This document shows positions 27,350 to 36,242 of a DNA stretch of 64,000 nt, piece after piece. The notes under the pieces are model-generated. The model was given only the letters and a program-made list of their open reading frames with translations, made no database searches and was not told the DNA's origin. The DNA lies in assembly GCA_947503835.1 (NCBI GenBank), contig CANNFM010000009.1, forward strand, positions 62,001-126,000, in the 5' to 3' direction. Both the position numbers and the translations under genes were made by a program. This DNA comes from an uncultured Aquimarina sp. (GTDB taxonomy: Bacteria > Bacteroidota > Bacteroidia > Flavobacteriales > Flavobacteriaceae). Every line of letters starts with the position of its first letter. Within the stretch, counting starts at the first letter, position 1.

Positions 27350-29830
27350 ATGAAAAAATTATTCTTCTCGCTTTATGTCATAACTACATGTTTGACATAT
27401 TCGCAAAATAAATTACAATCACCAGCAGAATTTTTAGGGTACGAAATTGGAGATCAATTTACCCGTCATGCAGATGTAGTACATTATTTTAGGCATGTAG
27501 CCCAAAATTCTAGCATGGTGAATTATACGAGCTACGGTAAGACAAATGAACACCGACCCTTAACGTACGCTATAATTTCTTCTGAAGAAAATCTAAAAAA
27601 TATTGAATCCATACGATTAGAGCATCTTAAAACTACTGGTATTATTGAAGGAACTTCTAATTCTCAAACTGCCATTGTATGGTTAAGTTATAATGTGCAT
27701 GGTAATGAAGCCTCTAGCACTGAAGCTGCAATGCAAACGGTATATGAATTAATTACTAAAAAATCGGATTGGTTGCAAAACACAATAGTGATTATGGATC
27801 CTTGTATCAATCCAGATGGTCGAGATCGCTATGCCAACTGGTACAACCAGGTAAAAGCTACTCCTTATAATACAGATCAAAACGCAACCGAGCATAATGA
27901 ACCTTGGCCAGGCGGAAGACCTAATCATTATCTTTTTGATCTTAATAGAGATTGGGCTTGGGCTACACAGGTAGAATCATCACAACGATTAAAAATCTAT
28001 AACAAATGGATGCCACATATTCATGTAGATTTTCATGAACAAGGGATCAACGAGCCATATTATTTTGCACCCGCCGCAGAACCTTTTCACGAAATTATCA
28101 CTTCGTGGCAGCGAGATTTTCAAACGCAAATTGGTAAAAATCATGCAAAATATTTTGATGCCGAAGGATGGCTATTCTTTACCCGAGAACGTTTTGATCT
28201 ATTGTACCCAAGTTACGGTGATACCTACCCCACTTTTATGGGGGCTATCGGTATGACTTATGAACAAGCTGGTCATGGTCGTGCAGGACTAGGAATTCAA
28301 ACCGATGAAGGCTATGTTTTAACCCTTAAAGATAGAGCATTACATCATACCACAACAGGCTTATCTACCGTTGAGATTTCTTCTAAAAATGCAGCAAAAC
28401 TCACTACAGAATTCAAAAAATTCTTTAACAATAGTGATTTAAAGTATAAAAGCTATGTGCTAAACGGTGAGGCCGATAAAATTAATGCACTAACCCAACT
28501 ACTAGACAAACATGACATCAAATATGGTTTTACAAATACCTCAAAAGTTTCGGGGTTCAATTTTAGGGAGAATAAACAAGGAAGCATGAATGCTAATGGT
28601 GCATTGGTGGTAAATACCAATCAGCCCAAAGGTAAGATGATTAAAGTACTTTTTGAACCCAATACCAAATTAAGCAACCCTCTTACCTATGATATTACAG
28701 CCTGGAGCGTACCCCATGCATACGGGTTAGAAGCGATTGCATCTACGTCCTTGATTCCAGCAAATGGAACTAAAAAACAGAATACCATTACTAATACCGC
28801 TAATACATCTGGAGCAGGATATATTAGCAAATGGAACAGCCTTGATGATGCAGCTTTTATGGCAGATCTATTACAACACAATATCAGAGTTCGGTTTAGC
28901 GAAAAAGATTTTTCGAACAATGGGGATAGTTTCAAGAAAGGCAGTCTAATCATTACCAAAAGTGACAATCGTAAAAATAAAAATTATGATAAGACAGTAA
29001 CCGACCTTGCTAACAAGCATCATCGAAAACTATATGCTGCGCCAAGTAGTTTTGCTACGAGCGGAGTGGATTTTGGGTCTCCTGATGTAAAACTGATTAA
29101 TAATCAACGCATAGCAGTTCTAAAAGGAAGTTATACTTCTTCTCTAAGCTATGGCGAAATATGGCATTTCTTCGAACAACAGCTACAATTTCCTATCACC
29201 TCTATAGATAGTGATTATTTTGAAAAAGTCGATCTTAGTAAATATGATGTATTGATCATGCCCAATGGTTATTATAATGGCCAAATTAAAGAAAGTACAT
29301 TAAAGACCCTAAAAGAATGGGTTCAGAAAGGAGGTAAAATCATTGCTCTTGCCAATGCCTTAGATGTTTTTGCTAATAAAGACGGTTTCGAACTAAAGAA
29401 AAACGAACCCGACGAAAAGAAAAAAGATTCTATCGGTAATCGCACACCCTACGATCAACGAGAACGTGAAAGTGTAAAAGATTTTATTACCGGTAGTATT
29501 TTTAAAACCAAGGTAGATGATTCTCACCCCATGGCTTTTGGATATAACAACACTTATTTTAGTTTGAAATTAGGAAGTAACTCATATACATTACTACAAA
29601 AAGGATATAATGTAGCGTATATGGAGAGTCCACAACCTGTGTCTGGATTTTCTGGGGCAGATGCTTTAGAAGGATTGAATAACTCATTGGTATTTGGCGA
29701 AGCAAGAATCGGTAACGGAAGCATTATATACATGGTAGATAATCCATTGTTTAGGTCTTTCTGGGAAAACGGAAAACTTTTCTTTGTAAATGCCATATTT
29801 TTTGCAAACAATAATAAGTTTAGACTGTAA
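27350..29830 (+). CDS. Exported M14 family zinc carboxypeptidase-like peptidase
   Basis: 826 residues with a signal peptide (MKKLFFSLYVITTCLTYSQ). The M14 zinc site is visible: NVHGNEASSTEAAMQTVYEL gives H and E, PCINPDGRDRYANWY the substrate-binding arginine region, and PHIHVDFHEQGINEPYYFAP the second histidine. GMTYEQAGHGRAGLG holds the catalytic glutamate. The C-terminal half (from about 590) looks like a class I glutamine amidotransferase-like domain without an obvious catalytic Cys (DVLIMPNGYYNGQ, WVQKGGKIIALANAL), as in large Bacteroidota M14 proteins. It is probably periplasmic or secreted and degrades peptides. Confidence 0.9.
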   Translation: MKKLFFSLYVITTCLTYSQNKLQSPAEFLGYEIGDQFTRHADVVHYFRHVAQNSSMVNYTSYGKTNEHRPLTYAIISSEENLKNIESIRLEHLKTTGIIEGTSNSQTAIVWLSYNVHGNEASSTEAAMQTVYELITKKSDWLQNTIVIMDPCINPDGRDRYANWYNQVKATPYNTDQNATEHNEPWPGGRPNHYLFDLNRDWAWATQVESSQRLKIYNKWMPHIHVDFHEQGINEPYYFAPAAEPFHEIITSWQRDFQTQIGKNHAKYFDAEGWLFFTRERFDLLYPSYGDTYPTFMGAIGMTYEQAGHGRAGLGIQTDEGYVLTLKDRALHHTTTGLSTVEISSKNAAKLTTEFKKFFNNSDLKYKSYVLNGEADKINALTQLLDKHDIKYGFTNTSKVSGFNFRENKQGSMNANGALVVNTNQPKGKMIKVLFEPNTKLSNPLTYDITAWSVPHAYGLEAIASTSLIPANGTKKQNTITNTANTSGAGYISKWNSLDDAAFMADLLQHNIRVRFSEKDFSNNGDSFKKGSLIITKSDNRKNKNYDKTVTDLANKHHRKLYAAPSSFATSGVDFGSPDVKLINNQRIAVLKGSYTSSLSYGEIWHFFEQQLQFPITSIDSDYFEKVDLSKYDVLIMPNGYYNGQIKESTLKTLKEWVQKGGKIIALANALDVFANKDGFELKKNEPDEKKKDSIGNRTPYDQRERESVKDFITGSIFKTKVDDSHPMAFGYNNTYFSLKLGSNSYTLLQKGYNVAYMESPQPVSGFSGADALEGLNNSLVFGEARIGNGSIIYMVDNPLFRSFWENGKLFFVNAIFFANNNKFRL

Positions 29831-29969
29831 TATATAATTTAACCCGAGTTCGGTATTAAATTTATTAATAATCGGATTCTCATATTCTGAAATGGTTCTT
29901 TCTCCCTTTAATAGAGGAGACTCAAAATATTAATTATTTATACTCATCAATTAAGTAAAACTAATACTC

Positions 29970-32135
29970 ATGAATACCAAACACATTTCGAGAACCCTTA
30001 AAACATTGATGCTAAGTGCTGTCATTGTTTTAAGTAGTTGTAACAAAAAGAAAGAAACTGTGGAAACAACAACACCAGAAGAAACAGCAAATATCTTATT
30101 AGCAGAATTTACAGGTCCTTATGGCGGTGTTCCTGCTTTCGACAAAATGACCCTCGAAGATCTAAAACCTGCCCTTGAAAAAGGAATGGAAATTAATCTT
30201 AAAGAAATTGATAAAATTGCTAATAATACCGAGGCTCCTACTTTTGAAAATACCATTGTAGAAATGGAAAGATCAGGGGCAGCACTCAACAGAGTTTTTA
30301 CCTATTATGGTATTTTAAGAAGCAATATGTCTTCACCCGAATTAAGAGAGATCCAAAAAGAGATGGCTCCAAAAATATCTGAATTTCGATCAAAAATTTC
30401 TCAAAACAAAACGTTATTTCAGCGAATAAAAACCGTTTACGACAACGCATTAAAAACTCCATTAGAAGAAGATCAACAAAGAGTTGTGCACTTGATCTAC
30501 GAAGATTATGCTATGAAAGGAGCAGAATTGAATGAAGAAAAAAAACAACGTTATGCCGAGATCAATAAAGAACTATCAGGATTGTATACCAATTTCTCTA
30601 ATAATATACTTGAAGATGAAGAAGGATATACAACCTATCTTACCAAAGATCAATTAGGTGGTTTATCAGATCCATTAATCAAAGCCTATGCTAAAGCGGC
30701 TACAGATCGTGGCCAAGAGGGCAAATATGCGGTGACAAACACGCGTTCTTCTATGGATCCTTTTCTTACCTACTCTACAGAAAGAGCACTACGCGAAAAG
30801 GTTTGGAACAATTACTATTCTAGAGGAGATAATGGTGATGAAAAAGATAACAACGAGAATATTGCTAAAATCTTGAAACTAAGAAAAGAGCGTGCAGGTT
30901 TATTGGGCTTTGATAATTTTGCAGATTGGAGACTACAAAATAGAATGGCTAAGAACCCAGAAAATGCCATGAAATTAATGAATGCCGTTTGGCCTGCTGC
31001 TATTGCTCGTGTAAAAGAAGAAGTTGCAGATATGCAAGCCTTAGCAAATGCCAATAAAGATAATATCACTATAGAGCCGTGGGATTATCGCTACTATGCA
31101 GAAAAAGTACGAAAAAAGAAATACGACCTGGATTCTGATGAAGTAAAACAATACCTGCAATTAGATAAACTAAGAGAAGCTATGTTCTTTGTAGCGGGAG
31201 AGTTATTCAATTTTAAATTCACTCCGGTTGAAGAAGGCAAAGTACCCGTATTTCATGAAGATGTAAAAGTATGGGAAGTAAATGATAAAACCTCTGGAGA
31301 ACATATTGGACTTTGGTACCTGGATCCTTTTGCCCGAACCGGAAAACGCTCTGGTGCATGGGCAAATACGTATAGAAGTCATACTACTTTTGATGGTAAA
31401 AAGACGGTACTGGGATCAAACAACTCTAATTTTGTAAAACCAGCACCAGGAGAACCTGTTTTAGTATCCTGGGATGATGCAACGACTTTTTTCCATGAAT
31501 TTGGACATGCACTACATTTTTTTGCTTCAGAAGTGAGATATCCAACATTAAACAATGGTGTGCGCGATTATACAGAGTTTCAGTCACAATTACTAGAACG
31601 TTGGTTATCTACCGATAAAGTGATTGATAATTACCTGGTACATTATAAGACCGGTGAGCCAATGCCAAAAACATTAATAGATAAAGTAAAAAAAGCAGCT
31701 ACCTTTAATCAAGGATTTGGTACAACAGAATACCTTGCTTCTGCCCTGATGGATATGAAATTTCATATAGCAGATCCTACCCATATAGATGTAGACAAGT
31801 TCGAAAAAGAAACCCTGACAGCACTAAAAATGCCTAAAGAATTGGTAATGCGTCATCGTACACCACATTTTGGGCATGTATTTTCTGGTGAAGGATATGC
31901 TACAGCATATTATGGCTATATGTGGGCCGATGTACTCACGGCAGATGCAGCAGAGGCCTTTGCTGAAGCTCCGGGTGGGTTTTATGACAAAGAAGTAGCA
32001 GCAAAACTGGTAAAATACCTATTTGCACCACGTAACGCCATGGATCCTGCAGAAGCGTACAGAAAGTTTAGAGGACGTGATGCCAAGATTGAAGCATTAA
32101 TGAAAGATAGAGGGTTTCCGGTACCGAAATCTTAA
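29970..32135 (+). CDS. dcp: M3 family peptidyl-dipeptidase, lipoprotein
   Basis: 721 residues. The lipobox is VLSSCNKKK, so it is a membrane-anchored periplasmic enzyme, unlike cytoplasmic relatives. The zinc motif HEFGHALHFFAS lies at about residue 509, and the third ligand is the downstream glutamate in NGVRDYTEFQSQLLE. The FGHVFSGEGYATAYYGYMWA stretch is the typical substrate-tyrosine region of thimet-type M3 enzymes. It removes dipeptides from peptide C-termini. It follows the M14 peptidase by 139 bases, so the pair could cooperate in peptide use. A palindromic terminator follows. Confidence 0.92.
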   Translation: MNTKHISRTLKTLMLSAVIVLSSCNKKKETVETTTPEETANILLAEFTGPYGGVPAFDKMTLEDLKPALEKGMEINLKEIDKIANNTEAPTFENTIVEMERSGAALNRVFTYYGILRSNMSSPELREIQKEMAPKISEFRSKISQNKTLFQRIKTVYDNALKTPLEEDQQRVVHLIYEDYAMKGAELNEEKKQRYAEINKELSGLYTNFSNNILEDEEGYTTYLTKDQLGGLSDPLIKAYAKAATDRGQEGKYAVTNTRSSMDPFLTYSTERALREKVWNNYYSRGDNGDEKDNNENIAKILKLRKERAGLLGFDNFADWRLQNRMAKNPENAMKLMNAVWPAAIARVKEEVADMQALANANKDNITIEPWDYRYYAEKVRKKKYDLDSDEVKQYLQLDKLREAMFFVAGELFNFKFTPVEEGKVPVFHEDVKVWEVNDKTSGEHIGLWYLDPFARTGKRSGAWANTYRSHTTFDGKKTVLGSNNSNFVKPAPGEPVLVSWDDATTFFHEFGHALHFFASEVRYPTLNNGVRDYTEFQSQLLERWLSTDKVIDNYLVHYKTGEPMPKTLIDKVKKAATFNQGFGTTEYLASALMDMKFHIADPTHIDVDKFEKETLTALKMPKELVMRHRTPHFGHVFSGEGYATAYYGYMWADVLTADAAEAFAEAPGGFYDKEVAAKLVKYLFAPRNAMDPAEAYRKFRGRDAKIEALMKDRGFPVPKS

Positions 32136-32156
32136 TCCGATAGTAACATCAAATCA

Positions 32157-32200
32157 AATACACATATATCCTGCTTATTTGGGTATATGTGTATTTTTAT
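32157..32200 (+). terminator. Palindromic terminator, copy 1 of 3
   Basis: AATACACATATATCC pairs with GGGTATATGTGTATT around a 9-base loop and is followed by TTTA, about 22 bases after the dcp stop. The right arm and loop are nearly identical to those of the element at 39459, and the right arm also matches that at 35370. Confidence 0.75.
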
Positions 32201-32271
32201 ATATACTTTGTTGTAAAGTATTCCCTACATCAAAACTTGAATGCAACCCAGCATATCAAAATAGATGTAGC

Positions 32272-32955
32272 TTAAAAAATTTTATAAATCGTAGTTACAA
32301 TAACGCCTTTAGAATCATTTAAAATAATAGACAATACTTGTTTTTCTTCTATTACCTTAAAATTAAATGGAGGAGCCAATACGTTTAAACCGCTTTGTTT
32401 TTTTAGTCTAATTCCCTGTCCCGAAATGATCTCTTTATTGGGTACAAAATCTCCTTCGGGTAGATGCTCTGTAACAATAACATATTTAAAATCGGTTAAC
32501 TTACTCAATATCCTTTGTACTTCAGCATTCGATAAATGTTGTAGTACTTGTCTTAATATAGCACAATCTCCAGCAGGCAAATCATCTACTGCAATATCCA
32601 AACAATGGAATTCTAAATTTTCTTCTTTGAATGTTGATTTATTATGTTCTATAAGTTCTGTTACTATGTCTACCGCAACATACTTCTTAGCATACTGCAC
32701 CAATTTTTTTCCTACATTAAAATCTCCACAACCTAAATCACAAACCACAAGAGGGTTTTTAAAAGAGGTTAGAAATGATGTTAAAACATCTATATAGGGA
32801 TGTACTATCTCGGGATGATGCGATCCTACACCCGAATAAAAATCAGATTTGTTGTCCCCCCAAAGTTTCATTTCATACACCTGTTCCATAGCATCTTTAG
32901 TTGGCCAGGGCTTCTTTATTCTCTTAGCACCATTTTCTTTCTTCTTCATAAACAC
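32272..32955 (-). CDS. Class I SAM-dependent methyltransferase
   Basis: 227 residues; the ATG at 32949 is an alternative start two codons in. Motif I is LVVCDLGCGDFNVGKKLV, motif II YVAVDIVTELIEHNKSTF, and GDCAILRQVLQHLSNAEVQR marks the later strand and helix. The C-terminal part (VIVTEHLPEGDFVPNKE) continues the fold. The N-terminal 50 residues carry a basic segment KKKENGAKRIKKPWPTKDA. The substrate is not predictable. It is the only minus-strand gene in the 30-45 kb stretch and precedes the region of short plus-strand genes. Confidence 0.8.
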   Translation of the reverse strand: MFMKKKENGAKRIKKPWPTKDAMEQVYEMKLWGDNKSDFYSGVGSHHPEIVHPYIDVLTSFLTSFKNPLVVCDLGCGDFNVGKKLVQYAKKYVAVDIVTELIEHNKSTFKEENLEFHCLDIAVDDLPAGDCAILRQVLQHLSNAEVQRILSKLTDFKYVIVTEHLPEGDFVPNKEIISGQGIRLKKQSGLNVLAPPFNFKVIEEKQVLSIILNDSKGVIVTTIYKIF

Positions 32956-32987
32956 TCTATTGGTCTATACAAAATAGTAAACTATCT

Positions 32988-33070
32988 CGGGGCAACCCCG
33001 CGAGGCATTGGTTGGAAAATAATTTTGATTTCGAGGCAAGCCTCGGAGCATTTAAATCTCGATTATCGAG
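32988..33070. repeat. Three successive short hairpins (REP-like element)
   Basis: In 83 bases there are CGGGG-CAA-CCCCG (32988-33000), CGAGGC-AA-GCCTCG (33032-33045) and CTCGA-TTA-TCGAG (33058-33070). CGAGGC at 33001-33006 can also pair with GCCTCG at 33040-33045. The element lies in the 302-base gap between the methyltransferase start and the next gene and is much richer in GC than its surroundings. No other gene is seen in this gap. Confidence 0.55.
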
Positions 33071-33257
33071 TAAAACAAATCTACAAATTATATACAATAC
33101 CATATAGTATAAAACTGACGCTCATTGCATAAAAAACACCTAACATCAACCTACATGGGGTATTCAGGTTCTGGGTGTTCGATTTGATTTATTGTTTTTG
33201 AGGCTGGGGTTTCAATTTTATTAGTACTTTAGATGATATAAAAACACATAATCTAAA

Positions 33258-33824
33258 TTGAATTTTTTATTTAAAGCCCTAGATTTTTTAAATCTTTTTA
33301 AAGTTAGATCCTTAGGAAATGTTAATTACCAAAATATTTTAATAGTAGGTCTTTTAGCAGGTTGGATTGTATATGGAAGATTAGAAAGGAATTGGATTCC
33401 GGTTGAATTACTTCTGGCAATTACTATAATTACAAGTATTGTCATCACAATTATCTTTAAAAAATTCTACAAGGTCAAATTAGGACTTAAATGGTCTCTT
33501 TTTCACAATTTGGGAATTGGACTTATTGTAACGTTTTTCTTTATGGGTAGTAATGATTTTTTATCATCAGAACCTACAATTACCAAAGAATATCATGTCT
33601 CTGACTTCTCCTTAGTACATGGGACAAAACAAAATGGAAGAAGAAGATCAGGCGTATTAAATCCAAAAATTTCGATTGATTTTGATGGGGTTAAAAGAAG
33701 TTTCACTTTGCATACCTCACGTTCAAAGAAAGCAATACACACTAGAACGGCTATTGTTGGAATTAAAAAAGGGTTCTGGAGTTACGATGTAGTTAAAACA
33801 ATAAAGTTAGCAAATGAAGAATAA
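33258..33824 (+). CDS. Hypothetical membrane protein
   Basis: 188 residues, starting with TTG at 33258 with no better ATG near. Three hydrophobic stretches are visible: NILIVGLLAGWIVYG, LLLAITIITSIVITIIF and WSLFHNLGIGLIVTFFFMGS. The C-terminal 80 residues are soluble and basic (TKQNGRRRSGVLNPKISIDF, SFTLHTSRSKKAIHT). I do not recognise a named family. The gene opens the stretch of short same-strand genes and is followed by cassette-like sequence and the 41-bp array. Confidence 0.55.
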   Translation: MNFLFKALDFLNLFKVRSLGNVNYQNILIVGLLAGWIVYGRLERNWIPVELLLAITIITSIVITIIFKKFYKVKLGLKWSLFHNLGIGLIVTFFFMGSNDFLSSEPTITKEYHVSDFSLVHGTKQNGRRRSGVLNPKISIDFDGVKRSFTLHTSRSKKAIHTRTAIVGIKKGFWSYDVVKTIKLANEE

Positions 33825-33939
33825 AAAAACCTTTGGGTAACAATGCCTATGACCCCAATCATGTGGATTGGGTAATCTGCGCCGGTTTTTTTGCACTTCA
33901 CTCAGATTAAAAAATTCGAACCATCAGAATAGCTACTAC

Positions 33940-33956
33940 ACCATAGCCAAAACGTT
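33940..33956 (+). repeat. Cassette boundary-like motif, copy 1
   Basis: ACCATAGCCAAAACGTT. It differs by one base from the motif at 40170 and is related to those at 37090 and 38275. It lies between the 33258 gene and the 41-bp array. Confidence 0.4.
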
Positions 33957-34006
33957 TGAAAACAACATCCTCGATCTTAAGTGGCTATTTTTTTATAGCT
34001 ACTACC

Positions 34007-34478
34007 GAACTTCCTTCGGGGAACTAATCACTTTTGTATCGCATAGAGCTCCTCCCACCGGGAGCTGATCACTTTGATACCACATAGAGCTCCTCCCACC
34101 GGGAGCTAATCACTTTGGTACCACATAGAGCTCCTCCCACCGGGAGCTAATCACTTTGGTACCGCATAGAGCTCCTCCCACCGGGAGCTGATCACTTTGG
34201 TCCCATATAGAGCTCCTCCCACCGGGAGCTAATCACTTTGGTATCACATAGAGCTCCTCCCACCGGGAGCTGATCACTTTGGTACCACATAGAGCTCCTC
34301 CTACCTGGAGCTGATCACTTTGGTCCCACATAGAGCTCCTCCCACCGGGAGCTGATCACTTTGGTACCACATAGAGCTCCTCCCACCGGGAGCTGATCAC
34401 TTTGGTACCATATAGAGCTCCTCCCACCGGGAGCTGATCACTTTGGTACCGCATAGAGCTCCTCCCACCGGGAGCTAA
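34007..34478. repeat. Tandem array of 41-bp repeats, 11 units plus a degenerate first unit
   Basis: Units starting GAGCTCCTCC begin at 34046, 34087, 34128, 34169, 34210, 34251, 34292, 34333, 34374, 34415 and 34456, exactly 41 bases apart. A degenerate 39-base unit starts at 34007, and the last unit is cut after about 23 bases. Each unit has a dyad (AGCTCC pairing with GGAGCT, or inner CTCCC-ACC-GGGAG), then TRATCACTTTGG and a variable ACCACATA segment. The seventh unit has CTACCTGGAG instead of CCACCGGGAG. The period is not a multiple of three, so the array is not coding. It fills most of the 776-base gap between 33825 and 34600. Confidence 0.95.
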
Positions 34479-34600
34479 TCAATATGCTTTATTTTTTTGA
34501 TGTAGTATATGGTTTTCCGTAAAAAACCAATAGAACTTCTTTTTATTTTAGCTTCTGATTTCTAAAAATCAAAAATCACTAACTATTAAAATCTCAAGAT

Positions 34601-35368
34601 ATGTTAACATCATATACTTTGGGTAAGCTGTTTAAAGAAGAATTCATTGAGTTTTTACGCAGTATCAAAGACATCTGTATTAAAAATCACCCAGAACAAC
34701 TCAATATCCAATTACAAGTCGACACCATAGTCACTATAGTTGATAAGTTAGATGACACCTTGGTATATGAACGAGAAAGTAATTTTACCAAAATACTGGA
34801 GCAACTGGATCTAGAACGTGATGATGTAATCACAGGAATCAAACATGGGTTTTTAATGAATCTATATCATGACGACCCTGCACACAAAGATGCTGCCCGG
34901 TTGTTGTTAGACCATCTCGAGGGATATGGTAAGCGTATCATAAAACTTAATTATGAAGCCGAGAGTACTGTACTTATTAATATTATGCAGGACTATAAAA
35001 CCAACGACCATCTAAAAATGGCGCTTAAAACGGTAGACCTTTGGGATTGGGCCCAAAGGATCGATAGGACTAACACGGCTTTTAGAGTTCAATATCGAAA
35101 ACGTATTACCGCAGAAAGTGCTACAGAGAACATCTCGTTTTCTACCCTAAAACCAACTGCTATCAAAGTATATGACAAATTAGTACATCGACTTAATGCC
35201 TATATCGAAATTGATGACATAGGCAAATACAACACTATTAAAAGCGAACTTGATATGCTTAGCGATCGCTATCAACAAATCGTTAAAAAACGTACAGGCA
35301 CTACCACTGATCAAACCGCCATCGAGAATACGAACTCAACTAACGTTGAAGACACTTACCCGAAATAA
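34601..35368 (+). CDS. Hypothetical helical protein, DUF6261-like
   Basis: 255 residues, soluble and mostly helical, without signal peptide or membrane segment. The composition and layout (YTLGKLFKEEFIEFLRSIKD at the start, VYDKLVHRLNAYIEIDDIGK near the end and a polar Thr-rich tail) resemble Bacteroidota proteins labelled DUF6261, but I hold this loosely. No catalytic motif is seen. The gene follows the 41-bp array by about 120 bases and is followed by copy 2 of the palindromic terminator. Confidence 0.5.
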   Translation: MLTSYTLGKLFKEEFIEFLRSIKDICIKNHPEQLNIQLQVDTIVTIVDKLDDTLVYERESNFTKILEQLDLERDDVITGIKHGFLMNLYHDDPAHKDAARLLLDHLEGYGKRIIKLNYEAESTVLINIMQDYKTNDHLKMALKTVDLWDWAQRIDRTNTAFRVQYRKRITAESATENISFSTLKPTAIKVYDKLVHRLNAYIEIDDIGKYNTIKSELDMLSDRYQQIVKKRTGTTTDQTAIENTNSTNVEDTYPK

Positions 35369-35369
35369 T

Positions 35370-35415
35370 CAATACATATATGCATTATTAATCAAGGTAT
35401 ATGTGTATTTTTATA
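35370..35415 (+). terminator. Palindromic terminator, copy 2 of 3
   Basis: AATACATATATGC pairs imperfectly with GGTATATGTGTATT and is followed by TTTATATA. It starts 1 base after the DUF6261-like stop. The right arm is identical to that of copies 1 and 3, while the loop differs. Confidence 0.7.
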
Positions 35416-35558
35416 TACATTACTATGTACTGGTACACATATTCAATTGTTCTATGCAATAGTCCAGTTCGTTAGGGATATAAATGTTACCGAAATTTAA
35501 CTACTGTCCCTTATTTTTTATTTTTGGAATAATAAATTAAATAAAGGTTGATTTGCAA

Positions 35559-36206
35559 ATGAAACATGGAAAAAAAAAATCTAAAACAATTTTGGGTATC
35601 ATTTTTACAATCATATCTGTTTTATTTTTGGTTATAAAAATAGGAGAACTAATTGATAATTCTACAAATTCAGAACAAAAGCGTCAAGAAATCTTATTAA
35701 AACGAGAGAATAGTAAAAACCTAAAAAAACTTAAAAACAGTATTACAAATGACCTAAGCAAAAAAAAACTATCTGATACTGTAATATCAATTCAAAAAAA
35801 TATAACGATTAAGTTACCCAAAGGTTTTTACATATTTCCAAAATATCAAGATGAAAAAACCCCTTTAATCCTGTACATGGGTGGCTATCTTCTTACCGTT
35901 GAAAAATTGAAAAGCAAACAAAATTTTTCTGCCGCGCAACAATGGATACAGGCTCAAGGCGCGAATAGGAGTTTATTTCCTATTTTTCCTTATAAATCGG
36001 CTAAACTTGTGAAAAACAAAAATCAAAAAAAAGAAAATAATGTATATAATTCAAATTTTGATTATAGTCATGTATATGGCACTCGATATGGTTATATAGA
36101 AATGATTGAAATTGATAATTATAGATACTTTATTACTTTTTCAGGGTTTAAGAGAGATTATGATGCGCATAAGAAATACTTAAATTATTATTTAAGCTAC
36201 GAATAA
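35559..36206 (+). CDS. Hypothetical membrane-anchored protein
   Basis: 215 residues from the ATG at 35559; a TTG two codons earlier is in frame. A basic start (KHGKKKSK) leads into one hydrophobic helix (ILGIIFTIISVLFLVIKIGE), then a highly charged Lys-rich linker and a beta-rich domain with GFYIFPKYQDEKTPLILYMG and YRYFITFSGFKRDYDAHKKY. I know no family for it. It lies 36 bases before the predicted peptidase at 36243, so both may be one unit. Confidence 0.55.
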   Translation: MKHGKKKSKTILGIIFTIISVLFLVIKIGELIDNSTNSEQKRQEILLKRENSKNLKKLKNSITNDLSKKKLSDTVISIQKNITIKLPKGFYIFPKYQDEKTPLILYMGGYLLTVEKLKSKQNFSAAQQWIQAQGANRSLFPIFPYKSAKLVKNKNQKKENNVYNSNFDYSHVYGTRYGYIEMIEIDNYRYFITFSGFKRDYDAHKKYLNYYLSYE

Positions 36207-36242
36207 TTTTAGAGAAATTAAATTAAAAACCATACTCCATAG

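Noticed and set aside
32800..33132. 110-residue plus-strand frame
   Set aside because: It overlaps a methyltransferase on the other strand and the hairpin element; the composition is not protein-like.
33868..34068. 66-residue frame over the first array units
   Set aside because: The array period is not a multiple of three, so the frame would not be kept across units; it is an accident of repeat sequence.
34007..34478. CRISPR array
   Set aside because: The whole 41-bp unit repeats, with no distinct spacers, and no cas genes are in the window.
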